A stretch of 64,000 bases of DNA from Nevskiaceae bacterium (GTDB lineage Bacteria; Pseudomonadota; Gammaproteobacteria; Steroidobacterales; Steroidobacteraceae), in the NCBI GenBank assembly GCA_024234075.1, contig JACKOV010000002.1, forward strand, positions 248,001 through 312,000. The letters run 5' to 3'. Shown one piece after another: positions 17,099 to 24,882 of the stretch. The notes beneath the pieces are model-generated. The model saw nothing but the letters and a program-made list of their open reading frames with translations, did no database searches and had not been told where the DNA came from. Position numbers and translations under genes: made by a program. How positions within the stretch are numbered: the stretch's first letter is position 1; every line of letters starts with the position of its first letter.

Positions 17099-17521
17099 AT
17101 GGACGACAAGCGGCCGCTGCCCGTGCCCCAGGCCCCGCTGCAGGGCGCTTTCGATGCCGCCACACTGGCGCGCCGGTTTTCCGTGGATTCGTTGCGCGAC
17201 AAGCTGCTGCGTTTCGCCCGTGCCGCCGGTCGCGAGGTCGTCGAAAAGGTGCTGTGGTTGTGGTTCGCGAGCCAGCGCCCCGATCTGCCCGCCTGGGCGC
17301 GCACCACCGTCTACGGGGCGCTCGCATATTTCGTACTGCCGGTCGATGTCATTCCCGACCTGCTGCCGGTGGCGGGCTACACCGACGATCTGGGGGTGCT
17401 GGCCTGGGCGCTGCTGACCATCGGCCGTTACGTCGACGCCGACGTCAGACGACGCACCGACGAAGTCCTGGCCAGGCTGTTTTCCGCCGGTTCCTCCGCG
17501 ACGCCGAGCACCTGCCCGTAA
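17099..17521 (+). CDS. YkvA/DUF1232 family membrane protein
   Basis: This 140-residue protein contains the DUF1232 core: FVLPVDVIPDLLPVAGYTDD followed by a hydrophobic segment (LGVLAWALLTI). An amphipathic N-terminal half precedes it (LRDKLLRFARAAGREVVEKV). ATG 17099 is chosen because upstream frame extension runs through the M28/PDZ relic. Members are small inner-membrane or membrane-associated proteins of unknown role. Its last 94 bases overlap the convergent DUF3024 gene, an unusual tail-to-tail overlap, so one of the two C-termini may be extended. Confidence 0.75.
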   Translation: MDDKRPLPVPQAPLQGAFDAATLARRFSVDSLRDKLLRFARAAGREVVEKVLWLWFASQRPDLPAWARTTVYGALAYFVLPVDVIPDLLPVAGYTDDLGVLAWALLTIGRYVDADVRRRTDEVLARLFSAGSSATPSTCP

Positions 17522-17931
17522 CGCAGGTCGCAGTCCGCGCAGCGACCGCGCGAGCTGCACCAGCGCAGGCTCTTGCCATCGAGGCGGCTCCAGAGCAGGC
17601 CGGCCGGGTCGGCATCGAATTCGCGCAGCAGCTCGACGAAGCTGTGGCTCGCCCGGCAGCGTGGATAGCGCCGCCAGCGGCCCTGCTCGTCGGCGTACCA
17701 CAGCCGCCATTCGTTGGCCGTCGCGCGGTAGCGGAATTGCGCGAGCTCGAGCGGCCGGGCGGTGCCCGGAATCCCGCAGATCCGCTGCAGCTCGTGGACG
17801 CTCGCGCGGTCGCCATGACAGCGGAACCCGAGCAGCACCGCATGCCGCGCACTCGGCGGACAGATGCGGTTGCAATAGTTCTGCAGCAGCCGTTCGACCA
17901 GGCGCTGCGTATGCAGCGGCATGACGTTCAC
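17428..17931 (-). CDS. DUF3024 domain protein
   Basis: This 167-residue protein matches DUF3024: an N-terminal helix (RLVERLLQNYCNRIC), then FRYRATANEWRLWYADEQGR and WRRYPRC. The family's Asp-rich end follows (LLREFDADPAGLLWSR). The homologous part ends near residue 118, and the remaining 50 residues, with three extra Cys (CSSRGRCADCDL), are not typical. This tail overlaps the YkvA gene. Family function is unknown. Confidence 0.6.
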   Translation of the reverse strand: MNVMPLHTQRLVERLLQNYCNRICPPSARHAVLLGFRCHGDRASVHELQRICGIPGTARPLELAQFRYRATANEWRLWYADEQGRWRRYPRCRASHSFVELLREFDADPAGLLWSRLDGKSLRWCSSRGRCADCDLRYGQVLGVAEEPAENSLARTSSVRRLTSAST

Positions 17932-17977
17932 GGCCCTAGCCTAGCGCGACCTTGTCGGGGGCCGCTATTCTGCAAGA

Positions 17978-18421
17978 GTGATGCATGCCGTGATCGACCT
18001 TCCGGGCCCAGCCGGGTTCAGCTTCGACAGCGTCGCCAGCGAAGTCACGTACCCGCCGGCTGGCGGCTCTGCAGGCTGTCGCCTGCGCGGGCGCACGCCG
18101 GATGGACACTCGTTGCTGCTCGACTTCTTCGCCGGCACTGCCAACCCTCTGCTGCCTCCGCGACTGGATGCGGTGCACCTCACCCGAGATGCCGCCGATC
18201 CGTCGCATTGGCAGATCATCAGCACACAGGGCCGCTACGAGCTCGAGGCGGCCCGCCTGTTCGTGCACGAGGACATCATGACCCGTGCCGCAGCGGTGTT
18301 GCCGCCGCGCCCCGTGCCGCTGATCCGGCGTGCGTTCTGGCGCCTGATGTTTCTGGTCCTCGCCCTGCCTTTTGGCCGTCGCTGGCTCGAGCGCCGCGTG
18401 GCGAGATCCGCTTCCTCCTGA
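17978..18421 (+). CDS. Hypothetical protein with C-terminal membrane anchor
   Basis: The 147-residue product is not recognised. The N-terminal 110 residues look like a soluble, beta-rich domain (LRGRTPDGHSLLLDFFAGTA; WQIISTQGRYELEAARLFVH). A hydrophobic segment near residues 118-133 (FWRLMFLVLALPFGRRWLER) followed by Arg residues suggests a C-terminal inner-membrane anchor with the domain on one side. Composition fits the neighbours, supporting a real gene. No ribosome site is obvious before the two consecutive start codons (GTG ATG). Confidence 0.55.
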   Translation: MMHAVIDLPGPAGFSFDSVASEVTYPPAGGSAGCRLRGRTPDGHSLLLDFFAGTANPLLPPRLDAVHLTRDAADPSHWQIISTQGRYELEAARLFVHEDIMTRAAAVLPPRPVPLIRRAFWRLMFLVLALPFGRRWLERRVARSASS

Positions 18422-18505
18422 CGAAGGCGGTCGGTGCCAGTTCGAACCATGCTCGCCTGCTGCCTGCCCCGGAACGGAGACGGTGGGAACAGGTCCCGGA
18501 AGCAC

Positions 18506-18534
18506 CTGAATCCTGCTGAACTACACAGATTCAG
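18506..18534. repeat. Inverted repeat upstream of the toxin-antitoxin genes
   Basis: CTGAATC (18506-18512) and GATTCAG (18528-18534) pair perfectly across a 15-base loop, between a hypothetical gene and the fitAB-like operon. It may be a terminator for the first or part of the control region of the second. Confidence 0.35.
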
Positions 18535-18562
18535 TGGGCTACCAGACGGATGCAGGTTGTTA

Positions 18563-18574
18563 TCATTGCAATGA
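18563..18574. promoter_or_regulatory. Candidate operator of the FitAB-type toxin-antitoxin operon
   Basis: TCATTGCAATGA is a perfect 12-base palindrome 27 bases before the antitoxin ATG, overlapping a possible -10 (TATCAT). Antitoxins with ribbon-helix-helix folds bind such palindromes to repress their own operon. The position makes it the obvious autoregulatory site, though binding is inferred. Confidence 0.5.
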
Positions 18575-18600
18575 CTTGGGCTCCATAGGAGGCACCTGCG

Positions 18601-18822
18601 ATGGCACAACTCGTGGTCAGGAACTTGTCCGACGAGCTCGTCCGGGCGCTCAAGCTACGCGCCGTGCGGCACAACCGAAGTGCTGAACAAGAGCACCGGG
18701 AAATCCTCCAGGCGGCATTACGGACGCCGCCGCGCCGACCGCTCGCCGAGGTCCTCCTTGCCATGCCGAATGTCGGTACGGACGAGGATTTCGCCCGACA
18801 CAAGGTCACCTCCCGGCGTTGA
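18601..18822 (+). CDS. FitA/VapB-like ribbon-helix-helix antitoxin
   Basis: This 73-residue protein starts with a ribbon-helix-helix DNA-binding domain (MAQLVVRNLSDELVRALKLR; then NRSAEQEHREIL), typical of FitA antitoxins. The C-terminal part would wrap the toxin. A perfect AGGAGG lies eight bases before the ATG, giving the antitoxin strong translation. The toxin GTG starts one base after its stop, so the pair is coupled. The antitoxin should neutralise the PIN toxin and repress the operon through the palindrome at 18563-18574. Confidence 0.85.
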   Translation: MAQLVVRNLSDELVRALKLRAVRHNRSAEQEHREILQAALRTPPRRPLAEVLLAMPNVGTDEDFARHKVTSRR

Positions 18823-18823
18823 G

Positions 18824-19240
18824 GTGTATCTCGTCGATACCGATGTCATCAGTGAAGCTCGCAAAGGTCTGCGAGCCCATCCGGGTGTGCGCGGATTCTT
18901 CGCTGATGCCGGGCGACGGGGCGACGCCATTTACCTATCCGCAGTAACCATGAGCGAACTGCGTCACGACGTCGAACGGGTCCGCTATCGTGGCGACGCG
19001 GTGCAGGCGCGGCATCTCGATCACTGGCTGGGCGAGGTGGCGATGCGATATGCCGAGTCCATCCTCCCCGTCGATGCCGATGTCGCGGAAGTCCGGGGGC
19101 GGCTGCGGGTGCCCAACGCCGACAATCCGCTCGACAAGCAGATTGCGGCGACCGCGCTCGTTTACGGTCTAGTCGTGGTTACCCGCAATGTGGCGCATTT
19201 CGCGCCGACTGGCGTGCCGGTGCGCGATCCCTGCGCCTGA
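18824..19240 (+). CDS. FitB/VapC-like PIN-domain ribonuclease toxin
   Basis: From the GTG at 18824 the protein is 138 residues, the usual FitB length; longer in-frame starts overlap the antitoxin gene and are not used. It has the PIN acidic site: Asp5 (YLVDTDVISE), Glu45 (TMSELRHD) and Asp104 (NPLDKQIAATAL), with the TRN motif at 120-122. PIN toxins cut RNA with Mg2+. All catalytic residues seem present, so the toxin should be active. Its stop lies six bases from the end of the convergent zur gene. Confidence 0.87.
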   Translation: MYLVDTDVISEARKGLRAHPGVRGFFADAGRRGDAIYLSAVTMSELRHDVERVRYRGDAVQARHLDHWLGEVAMRYAESILPVDADVAEVRGRLRVPNADNPLDKQIAATALVYGLVVVTRNVAHFAPTGVPVRDPCA

Positions 19241-19246
19241 CGCGGC

Positions 19247-19744
19247 TCAGGCCGCCGGCGAGCCGTGCGCCGCGCAGTCGTTGCAGAGCCCCTTGATCTC
19301 GAGCGCACTCGGCTCGATCCGGAACCCCATCGAGCGCGACTTCTCGGCCAGCACGCGGTTCAACGTCGGGTCGTCGAGCTCGGCGACGCGGTGGCAGTTG
19401 CGGCAGACCAGGAACTGGGCGACGTGCGCATGGCCCGGCGCATCGCAGCCGAGAAAGGCATTGAGCGTGTCGATCCGGTGGACCAGACCGGCGCCCATCA
19501 GGAACTCGAGCGCGCGGTAGACCGTCGGGGGAGCCGCCTTGTCCCGCTCCTTGGCGAGCTCGGCGAGGATTTCGTAGGCGCCGATCGGCTCGTGTGCGCG
19601 CCAGACGATTTCCAGCACCCGTTTGCGGACGGGGGTCAGGTTGAGTCCGCGGGCGGCGCAGATTTCGAGGGCCGTGTTCACTGCCCGGTCGATGCAGGCG
19701 CTGTGGTCGTGCGGCCCGGTCTTGCGCGGTCGGGGCTTCGACAT
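19247..19744 (-). CDS. zur: Fur-family zinc-responsive repressor (Zur)
   Basis: This 165-residue protein has a winged-helix domain (LTPVRKRVLEIVWRAHEPIG; PPTVYRALEFL) and a dimerisation domain. Metal-binding residues are C100, H105, H107 and two CxxC pairs, C114/C117 (CRNCHR) and C154/C157 (CNDC), the structural zinc site. It is divergent from a COG0523 GTPase of the zinc-chaperone kind, a classic Zur target, which favours Zur over Fur. With zinc bound it should repress zinc-uptake and zinc-sparing genes. The intergenic gap is only about 26 bp. Confidence 0.85.
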   Translation of the reverse strand: MSKPRPRKTGPHDHSACIDRAVNTALEICAARGLNLTPVRKRVLEIVWRAHEPIGAYEILAELAKERDKAAPPTVYRALEFLMGAGLVHRIDTLNAFLGCDAPGHAHVAQFLVCRNCHRVAELDDPTLNRVLAEKSRSMGFRIEPSALEIKGLCNDCAAHGSPAA

Positions 19745-19753
19745 GGCGGCTAC

Positions 19754-19766
19754 GTTATCATGTGGC
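19754..19766. promoter_or_regulatory. Possible degenerate Zur box
   Basis: GTTATCATGTGGC in the short gap between zur and the COG0523 gene keeps the GTTAT half and the central AT of the gammaproteobacterial Zur box (GTTATAATATAAC) but has a poor second half. Location is ideal; the match is only nine of thirteen. Confidence 0.3.
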
Positions 19767-19770
19767 TTCT

Positions 19771-21276
19771 ATGGCCACCACGGATCGGGTCCCCGTCACC
19801 GTCCTGACGGGATTTCTGGGCTCCGGCAAAACCACGCTGCTCAATCGCATCCTTTCGGAGCACCACGGCAAACGGATCGCCGTGATCGAGAACGAGTTCG
19901 GTGAGGTCGGCGTCGACCACCAGCTCGTGATCGGCGCGGAAGAGGAGATCTTCGAAACCAACAACGGCTGCATCTGCTGCACGGTGCGGGGCGATCTGCT
20001 GCGCATCCTCGGCCAGTTGCTGAAGCGTCGCGACCGTTTCGACTATGTGATCGTCGAGACCACCGGCATGGCCGATCCCGGGCCGGTCGCGCAGACCTTC
20101 TTCCTCGACGACGATCTCAAGCAGCAGTTCGCGCTCGACGCGATCGTCACCGTGATCGACGCACTGCATTTCGAGCAGCATCTCGACGAGATGAAGGAGC
20201 CGGGCGAGCAGGTCGCGTTCGCCGACGTCGTCCTGCTCAACAAGGTCGATCTGGTGCCGGCGGATGCGCTCGAGCGCATCGAGCGCCGGGTCCGGGCGAT
20301 CAATGCCACCGCGAAGATTTTCCGTACCCGGAACGCCGACGTGCCCATCGACAAAGTGCTGAACGTCGGCGCCTTCGATCTGGACCGCGCGCTGGCGGTG
20401 GATGCCGGCTTCCTCGAGCCGCAGTATCCGTTCGAGTGGGCGGGTGTCTATACGCTCGAGGCGGGCAGTCACGTGCTGCGCACCGGCGCCGAGGCGGCAG
20501 CGCAGCACGGCCACGATCACGCGCATGACCATGCGCACGGTACCGACGCCGGGCACGGGCAATCCCATGACCACGGTCATGACCATCGCGGCCACGACCA
20601 CGATCATGCCGCCGCTCACGATGCCCACGACGATCACGCCGGCCACGATCATGGCGACGGCCTCGGCCTGGTCGTGTTGCCGGCTGCGGCGGCCACCGCC
20701 GAGGCGCTGGCGCAGCAGATCGAGCCTGCGGTGCGCGCGTTTGCGGCCGAGCCGCGTCGCATCGATTGCGAAGGCCGGATCGAACCCGGCGAACATTTCA
20801 ATCGCATCGATGTCGCGCATGACGGCACGCATTTCACGCTGCAGGTGGCGAAGCCCGGTGCCTATGCGATCTTCTGCGAGCATGCGCCTGCGGAGTTCAA
20901 TCTGCGCTTGCAGGGCGCCAAGGCGGCAGCCGAGCGGGCCTTCGCCTCGCACCATCACGACGAGGAGATCGGCTCGATCGGTCTTTCCGATCCGCGGCCG
21001 CTCGATCCGCAGAAGCTCAACGACTGGCTGAGCTATCTGCTGCAAAGCCGTGGAGCCGACATCTTCCGCATGAAAGGCGTGATCAACCTGCAGGGCGAGG
21101 ATCGCCGCTATGTGTTCCACGGCGTGCACATGATGTTCGACGGGCGGCTGGAGCGTCCCTGGGGCAAGACCGAGCGGGGCAACACGCTGGTGTTCATCGG
21201 CCGCGATCTCGATCGCGCGGAGCTCGAGGCAGGGCTGCACTCCTGCTTCGCTACCGGCCGCGCAGCCGCATCGTGA
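19771..21276 (+). CDS. COG0523/ZNG-type GTP-dependent metallochaperone with His-rich loop
   Basis: This protein of about 501 residues is a CobW/ZNG-family P-loop GTPase. It has a Walker A GFLGSGKTT, the metal-binding CxCC in NNGCICCTVRGD, the Walker B/switch ETTGMADPGP and the base-specificity motif LNKVD. A long loop of alternating His, Asp and Gly (about bases 20508-20660) would bind several zinc ions, and a CobW C-terminal domain follows. ATG 19771 is preferred over the GTG three codons upstream. Family members use GTP hydrolysis to deliver zinc to client enzymes under zinc starvation, and divergence from zur supports zinc. The downstream WD40 gene overlaps by four bases. Confidence 0.9.
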   Translation: MATTDRVPVTVLTGFLGSGKTTLLNRILSEHHGKRIAVIENEFGEVGVDHQLVIGAEEEIFETNNGCICCTVRGDLLRILGQLLKRRDRFDYVIVETTGMADPGPVAQTFFLDDDLKQQFALDAIVTVIDALHFEQHLDEMKEPGEQVAFADVVLLNKVDLVPADALERIERRVRAINATAKIFRTRNADVPIDKVLNVGAFDLDRALAVDAGFLEPQYPFEWAGVYTLEAGSHVLRTGAEAAAQHGHDHAHDHAHGTDAGHGQSHDHGHDHRGHDHDHAAAHDAHDDHAGHDHGDGLGLVVLPAAAATAEALAQQIEPAVRAFAAEPRRIDCEGRIEPGEHFNRIDVAHDGTHFTLQVAKPGAYAIFCEHAPAEFNLRLQGAKAAAERAFASHHHDEEIGSIGLSDPRPLDPQKLNDWLSYLLQSRGADIFRMKGVINLQGEDRRYVFHGVHMMFDGRLERPWGKTERGNTLVFIGRDLDRAELEAGLHSCFATGRAAAS

Positions 21277-22313
21277 AGGGCCCGGCTGCGATCCTCGAGC
21301 CGCACGCCAGTGCGATGCTCGACGACTATGTCGCCGATCTCGCCTGGTCGGGCGATGGCCGGCGTCTGGCCATCGCCGGTGGCGAGGGGCAGGTGTTCCT
21401 CGCTTCCCACGATCCGCAGGCCGCGGCATTGTCGGTGCGTGCAGTCGGCAGCCACATGATGGGCACGCTGGCGGTTGCCTGGCGGCCCGGGGCCGATGTT
21501 TTCGTCACCAGTGGCCAGGACAATGCGATCGCGTTCTGGGACGGCGCGAGCGGCGCCGAGCAGCGTCGCCTCCGTCCGGCGATGGCCTGGACCGAGCAGT
21601 TGGCCTGGTCGCCCGACGGTGCGCGGCTCGCGAGCGCGGCCGGCCGGCAATTGACGCTCTGGTCCCCCGACGGCGAGCTTCTGCACAAGTTTGCACCGCA
21701 TGCCGGCGCGATCGCCGCTCTCGGTTGGGACAAGCCGGGCCGCGATCTGGCCGCGGCGACCAACGGGGCGATGGTGATCCATCGCGTCGAGCCGCCGCGT
21801 TACGACACGCGGCAGTTCAAATGGCCGGGAAGTTGTCTCACCGTATCCTTCAGCCCGAACGGCCGCGTGATCGCGACCGGCATGCAGGACGGTTCGCTGC
21901 ATTTCTGGTACCTGTCGAGCGGCAAGGACTCGCAGATGCGTGGCTATCCGGGGAAGGTGCACCTGACCGCCTGGAGTGGCGACAGTCGCTGGCTGGCGAG
22001 CAATGCCGGCGATGCGCTGGTCTGCTGGGATTTCGGCGGCAAGGGGCCCGAGGGAACGCGGCCCGTACAGCTCACCGGTCACACGGATCGCATCGAGTGC
22101 CTGGCGTTCCAGCCGTCCGGTGGTCTGCTGGTTTCGGCGGGCCGCGACTGGCGCCTCTCGCTCTGGTGGCCCGGCAAGGCGAAGCAGGCGCTGGATGCGC
22201 ATCTCACCGATTCGGAGCCGTCGTGCCTGCGCTGGTCGCCGGATGGCCGTTATCTGGCGGTCGGCGAGCGCAAGGGCCGGCTGTCGGTGTTCGAGCTCGT
22301 GAAGCTCGGCTGA
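21273..22313 (+). CDS. WD40-repeat protein coupled to the zinc metallochaperone
   Basis: This 346-residue protein is built of six or seven WD40 blades, each ending in patterns such as NAIAFWDGASG, RQLTLWSPDGE, GSLHFWYLSSG, DALVCWDFGGK and WRLSLWWPGKA. It forms a beta-propeller likely used as a protein-interaction platform. Its GTG start overlaps the COG0523 stop (GTGA), so it is made together with the GTPase. WD40 proteins beside COG0523 genes recur in proteobacteria, so a partner or client-docking role is reasonable, but no biochemical function is known. Confidence 0.87.
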   Translation: MKGPAAILEPHASAMLDDYVADLAWSGDGRRLAIAGGEGQVFLASHDPQAAALSVRAVGSHMMGTLAVAWRPGADVFVTSGQDNAIAFWDGASGAEQRRLRPAMAWTEQLAWSPDGARLASAAGRQLTLWSPDGELLHKFAPHAGAIAALGWDKPGRDLAAATNGAMVIHRVEPPRYDTRQFKWPGSCLTVSFSPNGRVIATGMQDGSLHFWYLSSGKDSQMRGYPGKVHLTAWSGDSRWLASNAGDALVCWDFGGKGPEGTRPVQLTGHTDRIECLAFQPSGGLLVSAGRDWRLSLWWPGKAKQALDAHLTDSEPSCLRWSPDGRYLAVGERKGRLSVFELVKLG

Positions 22314-22360
22314 AAGGCCCGCAGGCTACCGTTCCCGCCACCCCTCCATCCGGAACCACC

Positions 22361-23758
22361 ATGATCGACCTGCAGCATCGACCTTCGAGCCGGCTGGAAG
22401 ATCGTCGGGACGGCACGACAGCCGCTTCGCGGAACCGTCGGCGGGTCGCCATGGCGCTGCAAGCCATGGCCGTGCTGCTGCCGGGGATCGGTGTCGCGCC
22501 GGCGCCGGTTGCCGCGGCGGAACTGGATGCCGCACTGGCGGCGGCTTTGGCGCGCACGGAATCCAGGGTGATCGCCTGGCGGCGGGACATCCATCAGCAT
22601 CCCGAACTGTCCAACCGCGAGTTCCGGACCTCGAAGCTGGTCGCGGATCATTTGCGCAGCCTCGGTCTCGAGGTGGAAACCGGTATTGCCAGGACCGGTG
22701 TCGTCGCGGTGGTGCGCGGCGCGCTGCCCGGGCCGACGATCGCGCTGCGCGCCGACATGGACGCCTTGCCGATCACCGAGGAGCTCGACCTGCCGTTCCG
22801 GTCGCGGGTGACCGCGACCTATCGCGGCGAGACCATCGGCGTGATGCACGCCTGCGGTCACGATGCGCACACCGCGATCCTGATGGGCATCGCCGAGGCG
22901 CTGGTGGCCGTGCGGGCGCAGTTGCCCGGTGCGGTGGTGCTGCTGTTCCAGCCCGCGGAGGAAGGGGCGCCCGACGGCGAGGAAGGCGGTGCCGCGCTGA
23001 TGCTCAAGGAAGGCGTGTTCGAACGTTACCGTCCCGAAGCGGCGTTCGGCTTGCATGTTTCGCCGATCATGCGCACCGGCCAGATCGGCTACCGCGGCGG
23101 GTCGATGTTTGCCGCGTCCGATTCGTTCCGCATCCTGGTCCGCGGTCGCGGCACGCATGGCGCGCGGCCCTGGGGCGGTGTCGATCCGATCGTGACCGCG
23201 GCACAGATCGTCACGGCCTTGCAGACCATCGTCAGCCGCCAGATCGACATCACCGCGAATCCGGCCGTGATCACCATCGGCGCGATCAAGGGCGGCATTC
23301 GAAACAACGTCGTGCCGGACGAGGTCGAGATGATCGGCACGATCCGCACGTTCGATCTGCAGCAGCGCGCCGACGTATTCGCGCGGGTCAGGCGCACGGT
23401 CGAAGGTATCGCCGCCGCCCACGGCGCGAGCGCGGTGTTCGAGCCGGAAGCCGAGGGTACACCGGTGGTGGTCAACGACCCGGCGCTCACCCGCGAAGCC
23501 GTGGCGACCCTCGCCCGGGTCGTCGGCGAGCCGAATGTCCGGCAGGTGCCGTTGATCACCGGCGCCGAGGATTTCGGCTTTTTCGCGCAGCGCGTACCGG
23601 CGTTCTACTTCTATCTGGGCATCACCCCGCCGCAGGCCAACCTCGCGCAGGTGGCCATGAACCATACCTCGCGCTTCTATCTCGACGAGGCCGGCCTCGC
23701 GGTCGGCGCGCGGGCGTTGTCGGCGGTCGCGATCGACTACCTGCGGCGTGGTCGCTGA
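22361..23758 (+). CDS. M20-family amidohydrolase, exported
   Basis: The 465-residue protein is an M20D peptidase/amidohydrolase (hippurate hydrolase or IAA-amino-acid hydrolase type). Metal ligands are in MHACGHDAHTAIL, the Glu pair PAEEGAP follows, and the last zinc His is in MNHTSRFYLDE; the dimerisation domain carries GTHGARP. The N-terminus has a basic stretch (SRNRRR) followed by hydrophobic residues and an Ala-rich site (VAAAELDAA), i.e. a long signal peptide, so it is probably periplasmic. It should cleave N-acylated amino acids or similar amides. It has its own short upstream gap and is not tightly coupled. Confidence 0.88.
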   Translation: MIDLQHRPSSRLEDRRDGTTAASRNRRRVAMALQAMAVLLPGIGVAPAPVAAAELDAALAAALARTESRVIAWRRDIHQHPELSNREFRTSKLVADHLRSLGLEVETGIARTGVVAVVRGALPGPTIALRADMDALPITEELDLPFRSRVTATYRGETIGVMHACGHDAHTAILMGIAEALVAVRAQLPGAVVLLFQPAEEGAPDGEEGGAALMLKEGVFERYRPEAAFGLHVSPIMRTGQIGYRGGSMFAASDSFRILVRGRGTHGARPWGGVDPIVTAAQIVTALQTIVSRQIDITANPAVITIGAIKGGIRNNVVPDEVEMIGTIRTFDLQQRADVFARVRRTVEGIAAAHGASAVFEPEAEGTPVVVNDPALTREAVATLARVVGEPNVRQVPLITGAEDFGFFAQRVPAFYFYLGITPPQANLAQVAMNHTSRFYLDEAGLAVGARALSAVAIDYLRRGR

Positions 23759-23824
23759 GTGCGTAGCGTGGGCGCCCCGGGAGGGGGCGGCCGGGTTGGC
23801 GCGGGAACCGGCTGCCCGCCGCGA

Positions 23825-23853
23825 TTGAGATATACGTAGATCCCGCGTATTTG
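23825..23853 (+). promoter_or_regulatory. Candidate sigma-70 promoter of the NAD(P)-binding lipoprotein gene
   Basis: TTGAGA (23825-23830) and TATTTG (23848-23853) are separated by exactly 17 bases, 51 bases before the ATG at 23905, in an otherwise GC-rich gap. The -35 is strong, the -10 weak. Confidence 0.4.
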
Positions 23854-23904
23854 CTACGTTCAGTGCCGTTCCGGTAGCCGGCAATCGAGCGGATATCCTC
23901 GCCC

Positions 23905-24696
23905 ATGAATCCAGCATCCCGTTTCCTTGGTTCTCTCTCTTTGGTCCTGCTGGCCGCCGTCGGTGCGGCCTGTGCCTCGACCGGCAATGGCGGCGGGGGC
24001 GGCGACAGCGGTGCGCCTCTGGTGCTGGTCGCCGGGGCCACCGGCGCGACCGGGCAGGAAGCCGTCCGGCAGGCGCTGACCAAGGGCTACGCCGTTCGCG
24101 CCCTGGTCCGCAACGAGGAGGCTGCACGGCAGCTGTTCGGCGAGCGGGTGCAATACGCGGTCGGCAATGTCCGCGACCCGGCGGCGGTGGCGCGAGCCGT
24201 CCGCGGTGCGACCTACCTGATATCGGCGCTGGGTTCCAGAAGCCAGCGCGATCCCGGCAACAAGCCCGAGTACATCGACTACGGCGGCGTGAAGAATCTG
24301 GTCGATGCCGCCCAGGCAGCCGGCGTGAAGCATTTCGCGCTGGTTTCGTCGATGGGCGTCACCCGCGAGGATCATCCGCTGAACAAGATGTTCGACAACA
24401 TCCTGATCTGGAAACTCAAGGGCGAGGATGCGCTGCGCGCCAGCGGCGTGCCTTACACGATCGTGCGACCCTCGGGACTCAACGATGATCCTCCGGGTCG
24501 GGCCGGCCTCCAGGTCATGCAAGGCGATCCGCCGATCCAGGGCCACGTTTCCCGGGCCGACATCGCCGCGATCTGCGTCAACGCACTCGGCAACGAGGCC
24601 GCCCGGAGCAAGACGCTGGAAGTGATCGGCACCGCGGGTACGCCGCCGGCCGACTGGTCGGCGTTGTTCGCGGGACTGCGCGCCGATGGTGCCTGA
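23905..24696 (+). CDS. NAD(P)-binding atypical SDR with a lipoprotein signal
   Basis: This 263-residue protein joins a lipoprotein-type leader (MNPASRFLGSLSLVLLAAVG, then AACAST) and a Gly linker to a complete atypical short-chain dehydrogenase/NmrA-like Rossmann domain. The dinucleotide loop is VAGATGATGQEAVRQ, followed by ALVRNEEAA, GNVRDPAAV and YTIVRPSGL. Such domains normally work in the cytoplasm with NAD(P)H, so a lipid-anchored version is odd; the cofactor might be structural, or the leader might be a membrane anchor. The function is unknown. It lacks close operon partners. Confidence 0.75.
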   Translation: MNPASRFLGSLSLVLLAAVGAACASTGNGGGGGDSGAPLVLVAGATGATGQEAVRQALTKGYAVRALVRNEEAARQLFGERVQYAVGNVRDPAAVARAVRGATYLISALGSRSQRDPGNKPEYIDYGGVKNLVDAAQAAGVKHFALVSSMGVTREDHPLNKMFDNILIWKLKGEDALRASGVPYTIVRPSGLNDDPPGRAGLQVMQGDPPIQGHVSRADIAAICVNALGNEAARSKTLEVIGTAGTPPADWSALFAGLRADGA

Positions 24697-24882
24697 GGCC
24701 AGGGCGGCCGGCGCCGTGCCGGCCAGTGCCCGTGCCGGTCAGCGCGCTGCAAAGTAGGCGGTATCCATCGCATAGCCATTTTCCGTAACTGACCCGGCGG
24801 TTATCCGCCTGGTCTCCCCGTGTGGCTCCCGGGCAGCCTCGTGGCAGTGACGGGCCCCATCCAGAGATATACAGAGAATCAG

